Below are positions 4,825 to 7,379 of a DNA stretch of 7,379 nucleotides, piece after piece. This stretch comes from an uncultured Clostridia bacterium (GTDB lineage Bacteria > Bacillota > Clostridia > TANB77 > CAG-508), in NCBI GenBank assembly GCA_934167135.1, contig CAKPKI010000087.1, positions 1 to 7,379 of the forward strand, given 5' to 3'. Numbering within the stretch: the stretch's first letter is position 1; each line of letters opens with the position of its first letter. The position numbers and the translations under genes were made by a program. The notes below the pieces were generated by a model, which saw only the letters and a list, made by a program, of their open reading frames with translations, searched no databases and was not told where the DNA came from.

Positions 4825-6192
4825 ATGGATATAAGAAAAAATCATGAATATATAGTAGAAATAATAGACAATGGATTTGAAGGAGAAGGTATTGCAAAAA
4901 TAGATGGCTTTACAGTGTTTGTACCAGGAACAATAAAAGGAGAAAAAGCAAAGATTTTAATTGTTAAAGTATTAAGTTCACATGCATTTGGAAAAGCATT
5001 AGAAATATTAGAGGCTTCAAAAGCAAGACAAGAAGCAGATTGTATAACATATAAAAGATGTGGAGGATGCAATTTAAGACATATAAAATATGAAGAAACA
5101 TTAAAAATAAAACAGAATGCAGTTCAAAGCTTAGTAAATAAAACATTAAAAAACAAGGTAGAAGTTCAAGCAACAATTGGAATGGATAATCCATTTCACT
5201 ATAGAAATAAAGCACAATATCCACTAGGGATAAATAAAGAAGGAGTACCAATAATTGGAGTATTTGCACAAAGAACACATGAGGTTATTCCTATGGAAAA
5301 ATGTTTGATTCAAAATCCAAAATCAGAGAAAATTGCAAAGTTTATTTTACATTTTATTAAAGATAATAAATTAAGTGTCTACAACGAAAAAACAGGAAAA
5401 GGTTTATTTAGACATATTGTAATAAAAGTTGGTATAAAAACAAATGAAATAATGTGTATATTAGTAGTTAATGGAAAATCAATCACAAAAGAAACGCAAT
5501 TAGTTGAAAAGCTTACAAGTGAATTTCCACAAATAAAAACGATTGTTAAAAATATAAATACTAAAAACACAAATGTAATATTAGGAAAAGAAAATATCAA
5601 TCTATATGGAGATGGTTGTATTGAAGATATTCTAGGAGAATATACTTTTAGAATTTCGCCATTGTCTTTTTATCAAGTAAATCCTGTACAGGCAGAAAAA
5701 TTATATAACTTGGGAGTAGAAATGGCCCAAATTACTAAAAATGATACAGTCTTTGATTTATATTGCGGAATAGGTACGATTACACTATTTATGGCAAAGT
5801 TTGCAAAAAGAGTTTATGGAATTGAAATTGTAGAAGAAGCAATTGAATCAGCTAAAGAAAATGCTAAAATAAATAATATAGATAATACTGAATTTTATGC
5901 TGGTGATGTTGAAGTTGTTTTAGATGATTTGATTAACAACAAAGGTGTTAGTGCTGATATTGTTATGTTTGACCCACCTAGAAAAGGTCTGGATAGAAAT
6001 AGTATTAATAATATTTTGAAGATTAAACCTAAAAAGATTGTTTATATTAGCTGTAATCCAGCTACTTTAATTAGAGACCTAGCTTTTTTTGAAGAACAGT
6101 ATGATATTAAAACTATTGTGCCTGTTGATATGTTTCCGTTCACAAGCAATGTTGAGTGTTGCTCGGTGCTATATCTAAAAGATTCGATATAA
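4825..6192 (+). CDS. rlmD: 23S rRNA (uracil-C5)-methyltransferase, RlmD/RumA family
   Basis: This 455-aa protein, the usual family length, uses S-adenosylmethionine to make 5-methyluridine in 23S rRNA. Residues 1-60 fit a TRAM RNA-binding domain. A [4Fe-4S] site is shown by C73, C79 and C82 (C-x5-C-x2-C) with C160 as the likely fourth ligand. The methyltransferase domain has FDLYCGIGTITLF (310-322, SAM binding), YGIEIVEEAI (331-340), DPPRKGL (383-389) and ISCNPATLIRDL (408-419) with catalytic nucleophile C410; E444 in SNVECC matches the general-base Glu, with Asn where many relatives have His. GAGGAG (4812-4817) lies 7 nt before ATG 4825. In Bacillota one such enzyme can modify both U747 and U1939 (RlmCD), so rlmD is a family-level name. 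Isoleucine codon use shifts along the gene (10 ATA to 3 ATT in the first 100 codons, 3 to 10 in the last 110). Confidence 0.93.
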   Translation: MDIRKNHEYIVEIIDNGFEGEGIAKIDGFTVFVPGTIKGEKAKILIVKVLSSHAFGKALEILEASKARQEADCITYKRCGGCNLRHIKYEETLKIKQNAVQSLVNKTLKNKVEVQATIGMDNPFHYRNKAQYPLGINKEGVPIIGVFAQRTHEVIPMEKCLIQNPKSEKIAKFILHFIKDNKLSVYNEKTGKGLFRHIVIKVGIKTNEIMCILVVNGKSITKETQLVEKLTSEFPQIKTIVKNINTKNTNVILGKENINLYGDGCIEDILGEYTFRISPLSFYQVNPVQAEKLYNLGVEMAQITKNDTVFDLYCGIGTITLFMAKFAKRVYGIEIVEEAIESAKENAKINNIDNTEFYAGDVEVVLDDLINNKGVSADIVMFDPPRKGLDRNSINNILKIKPKKIVYISCNPATLIRDLAFFEEQYDIKTIVPVDMFPFTSNVECCSVLYLKDSI

Positions 6193-6326
6193 TAGTTGAA
6201 TCTACTGCATTTGAAGATTTTATTAGTTTTGATAAAAAAGGCAAAAATAAGATTAAAAGAGTAGAAAATCATAAAATTAAAGTAATGATAGAGGTTGATA
6301 TGGTGTGTGGAGCAGTAAAAATTTAA
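6156..6326 (+). other. 56-codon open frame overlapping the end of the methyltransferase gene, possible remnant
   Basis: In the +2 frame relative to the methyltransferase, codons run from GTG 6156 to TAA 6324-6326. The translation contains RFDIIVESTAFEDFISF and a Lys-rich middle, ending MVCGAVKI. There is no Shine-Dalgarno before the GTG. The first 37 bases overlap the methyltransferase end. It is the only open frame in the gap before the terminator at 6356. It could be a decayed gene tail, a translationally coupled small protein, or chance. I recognise no family. Confidence 0.2.
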
Positions 6327-6355
6327 TAAAAATGTTTAGAGGTAAAACTTAAATT

Positions 6356-6385
6356 GGAAGTCTTTGTCAAAAGGCTTTCTTTTTT
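6356..6385 (+). terminator. intrinsic terminator downstream of the methyltransferase
   Basis: GGAAGTCTTT (6356-6365) pairs with AAAGGCTTTC (6370-6379) using G-T pairs, around a GTCA tetraloop, followed by TTTTTT (6380-6385). It lies 163 nt after the methyltransferase stop, so the intervening 6193-6355 is probably transcribed with it. Confidence 0.7.
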
Positions 6386-6395
6386 CGCGTTTTTA

Positions 6396-6404
6396 TGATA
6401 AAAT
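6396..6404 (+). promoter_or_regulatory. extended -10 promoter of the Cap4-like fragment
   Basis: TGA followed by TAAAAT (6399-6404) forms an extended -10. The -35 position (6376-6381, TTTCTT) is poor and overlaps the preceding terminator, so the promoter would depend on the TGn motif. The start would fall near 6411, upstream of the ATG at 6432. Confidence 0.45.
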
Positions 6405-6431
6405 GTGAGAAAAATAAACAATGGAGGCTTT

Positions 6432-6885
6432 ATGAAATTTAGGAATGCAAGTGAAACAATATTAGGATATTTTTACCAGTTCGATAAAACAATAATAGAA
6501 ATTTTTAAGCAAACAAACGACGATAATGTAGTAACTATTGAAGGAATAGAAGATATAGATATAGAAAAAACAGACGAAGTAGAAACAATACAATGCAAGT
6601 ATCATGAGGCGTTAGAATATAATCATTCACAGATAAAAAAAGCGATTATCTTTTTACTGAAAGATTTCGTAGAAAATGCTCGAACAGAGTATAAATATAC
6701 TTTGTATGCATATTTTAAGTCAGGAAATGAAAAACTAAAATTTACCATTGGATATAGAATATTTAAAGAGCAATTTCCTGGAATATAAAGAAAATGGAAT
6801 ACAGCATAAGGTATATGAAGAGCTAAATATTAGTAATGAGGATTTTGGAAAATTTATTAAATCTTTAAAAATAGAATTACCCTGA
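6432..6885 (+). pseudogene. frameshifted N-terminal fragment of a Cap4/DUF4297-like antiphage dsDNA endonuclease
   Basis: ATG 6432 follows GGAGG (6423-6427); a GTG at 6405 would abut the -10 and is not used. The frame runs 118 residues to TAA 6786. It shows GYFYQFD (12-18), IEGIEDIDI (36-44) and IQCKYHEA (53-60): an acidic cluster then Q54-x-K56, the PD-(D/E)xK-like pattern of the nuclease domain in CBASS effector Cap4 and related DUF4297 defence proteins. The natural sequence continues in the +1 frame (LPLDIEYLKSNFLEYKENG, then HKVYEELNISNEDFGKF) to TGA 6883-6885. One extra A in the run 6737-6740 explains the break. Removing one C from 6880-6882 would add about 12 further codons. The C-terminal two thirds or more (sensor or ATPase part) is absent, so this is a dead remnant unless the frameshift is a sequencing error. 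Confidence 0.6.
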
Positions 6886-6902
6886 AAATTTTAGCAAAAT
6901 TA

Positions 6903-6931
6903 TTGATAATATTTGAAAAATATAGTAAAAT
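6903..6931 (+). promoter_or_regulatory. SigA-type promoter of the toxin-antitoxin operon
   Basis: TTGATA (6903-6908), an exact 17-bp spacer and TAAAAT (6926-6931). Transcription should start near 6938, about 30 nt before the antitoxin ATG. Type II antitoxins usually repress their own promoter; no clear inverted repeat is visible here. Confidence 0.55.
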
Positions 6932-6967
6932 AATTATATATGATAAAAAACAAGGAGGTGCATAGAA

Positions 6968-7216
6968 ATGACTGCAACCAAACAAGAACTATATAATACA
7001 ATTGATTTAATACCTGATTCAGTCGCTAAAGAATTATTAAACTATGCTGATTACTTAACTTCAAAATATATTGAAAAAACTATGCCTGATAGATTAGTTA
7101 TAAAAGATAATGAAGATTTAAAGAAAAAATTGAGCGAAAGAATTGAAAAAATTGAAAGTGGAAATGCAAAAATGATTACAATTGATGAAGCTTTTGAGGA
7201 AATTGATAGTTTATAA
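6968..7216 (+). CDS. type II antitoxin (DUF2281-like), partner of the RelE/ParE toxin
   Basis: ATG 6968 follows AAGGAGGTG (6952-6960). The 82-aa protein begins MTATKQELYNTIDLIPDSVAKELLNYADYL, split here as residues 1-20 and 21-30, an N-terminal helical segment resembling DUF2281 and related small antitoxins, in which LPE/IPDS-type turns precede an LLxYxxYL helix. Residues 46-66 are highly charged and helical, and the C terminus (MITIDEAFEEIDSL) is the acidic tail expected to wrap and neutralise the toxin. The toxin gene starts 16 nt after the stop, the typical antitoxin-first order. The family assignment is by resemblance; the role as an antitoxin rests mainly on the toxin next door. It is likely cytoplasmic and autoregulatory. 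Confidence 0.75.
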   Translation: MTATKQELYNTIDLIPDSVAKELLNYADYLTSKYIEKTMPDRLVIKDNEDLKKKLSERIEKIESGNAKMITIDEAFEEIDSL

Positions 7217-7232
7217 TTGAGGTGACACAAAA

Positions 7233-7379
7233 ATGAATAGATACAATATGAAGATTCTAGATGAAGCCAAGGATGATATTAAAGAAATTATAATATATAT
7301 AAAAACAAAATTAAAAGAGCCTGAAATTGCTAAACAATATAGTAAAGCTTTCAAGGAAGAAATCTCAAAGCTAAAAGAT
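7233..7379 (+). CDS. RelE/ParE-family toxin, N-terminal part (cut by window end)
   Basis: ATG 7233 has GAGGTG (7219-7224) 8 nt upstream. Only the first 49 codons are present. The sequence MKILDEAKDDIKEIIIYIKT (residues 6-25) followed by AKQYSKAFKEEI is the characteristic beta strand plus helical hairpin that opens RelE/ParE toxins (A-x-x-D-I-x-E-I-x-x-Y-I). RelE members cleave mRNA on the ribosome and ParE members poison DNA gyrase. The catalytic or gyrase-contacting C-terminal half lies beyond the window, so the target cannot be decided, and whether the toxin is intact is unknown. It forms an operon with the upstream antitoxin. Confidence 0.8.
   Translation, partial: MNRYNMKILDEAKDDIKEIIIYIKTKLKEPEIAKQYSKAFKEEISKLKD

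Noticed and set aside
6405..6431. GTG start for the Cap4-like fragment
   Set aside because: It directly abuts the -10 hexamer, has no ribosome site, and lies upstream of the likely transcription start; ATG 6432 has GGAGG, and the family N terminus fits.
1..7379. CRISPR array, tRNA, rRNA, insertion sequence or attachment site
   Set aside because: No regularly spaced repeats, cloverleaf, transposase frame or flanking terminal repeats were seen.

Overview
The window is strongly AT-rich, compactly coded DNA. It has A/T-ending codons, AGGAGG-type ribosome binding sites, SigA-like promoters that often carry an extended -10 (TGn), and short hairpin-plus-T terminators. Together with the protein families this points to a low-GC Bacillota of the Clostridia type, probably a gut commensal. 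I cannot name the species.

Layout. Positions 1-126 hold the tail of a membrane protein. A promoter at 153-181 drives a 164-nt leader with a long imperfect hairpin, then a two-gene operon: an acidic 115-aa protein of unknown function (352-699) and a membrane-anchored DNA/RNA non-specific endonuclease (714-1469). A second promoter (1542-1570) drives a leader that looks like a translational attenuator, with a 7-codon leader peptide, duplicated Shine-Dalgarno sequences and mutually exclusive hairpins, followed by a 99-aa three-helix membrane protein and a terminator. A strong promoter (2071-2099) drives a solitary 136-aa cationic, Trp-rich membrane protein with its own terminator. A promoter overlapped by a perfect inverted repeat drives a long-chain acyl-CoA synthetase/AMP-ligase (2814-4538). 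A small minus-strand gene (4542-4709, 55 aa) converges on it, and one bidirectional terminator overlaps both stop codons. Divergent from the small gene lies an RlmD/RumA-type 23S rRNA m5U methyltransferase (4825-6192).

The right end has an accessory character. A frameshifted N-terminal fragment of a Cap4/DUF4297-like antiphage endonuclease (6432-6885) is followed by a type II toxin-antitoxin pair: an antitoxin (6968-7216) and a RelE/ParE-family toxin cut by the window end (7233-7379).

Most genes are single, independently promoted units. The clear co-transcribed pairs are the 115-aa protein with the nuclease, and antitoxin with toxin. The most novel-looking element is the putative leader-peptide attenuator at 1583-1676. 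The structured leader at 214-271, whose loop can pair with the Shine-Dalgarno of the nuclease operon, is the second candidate.
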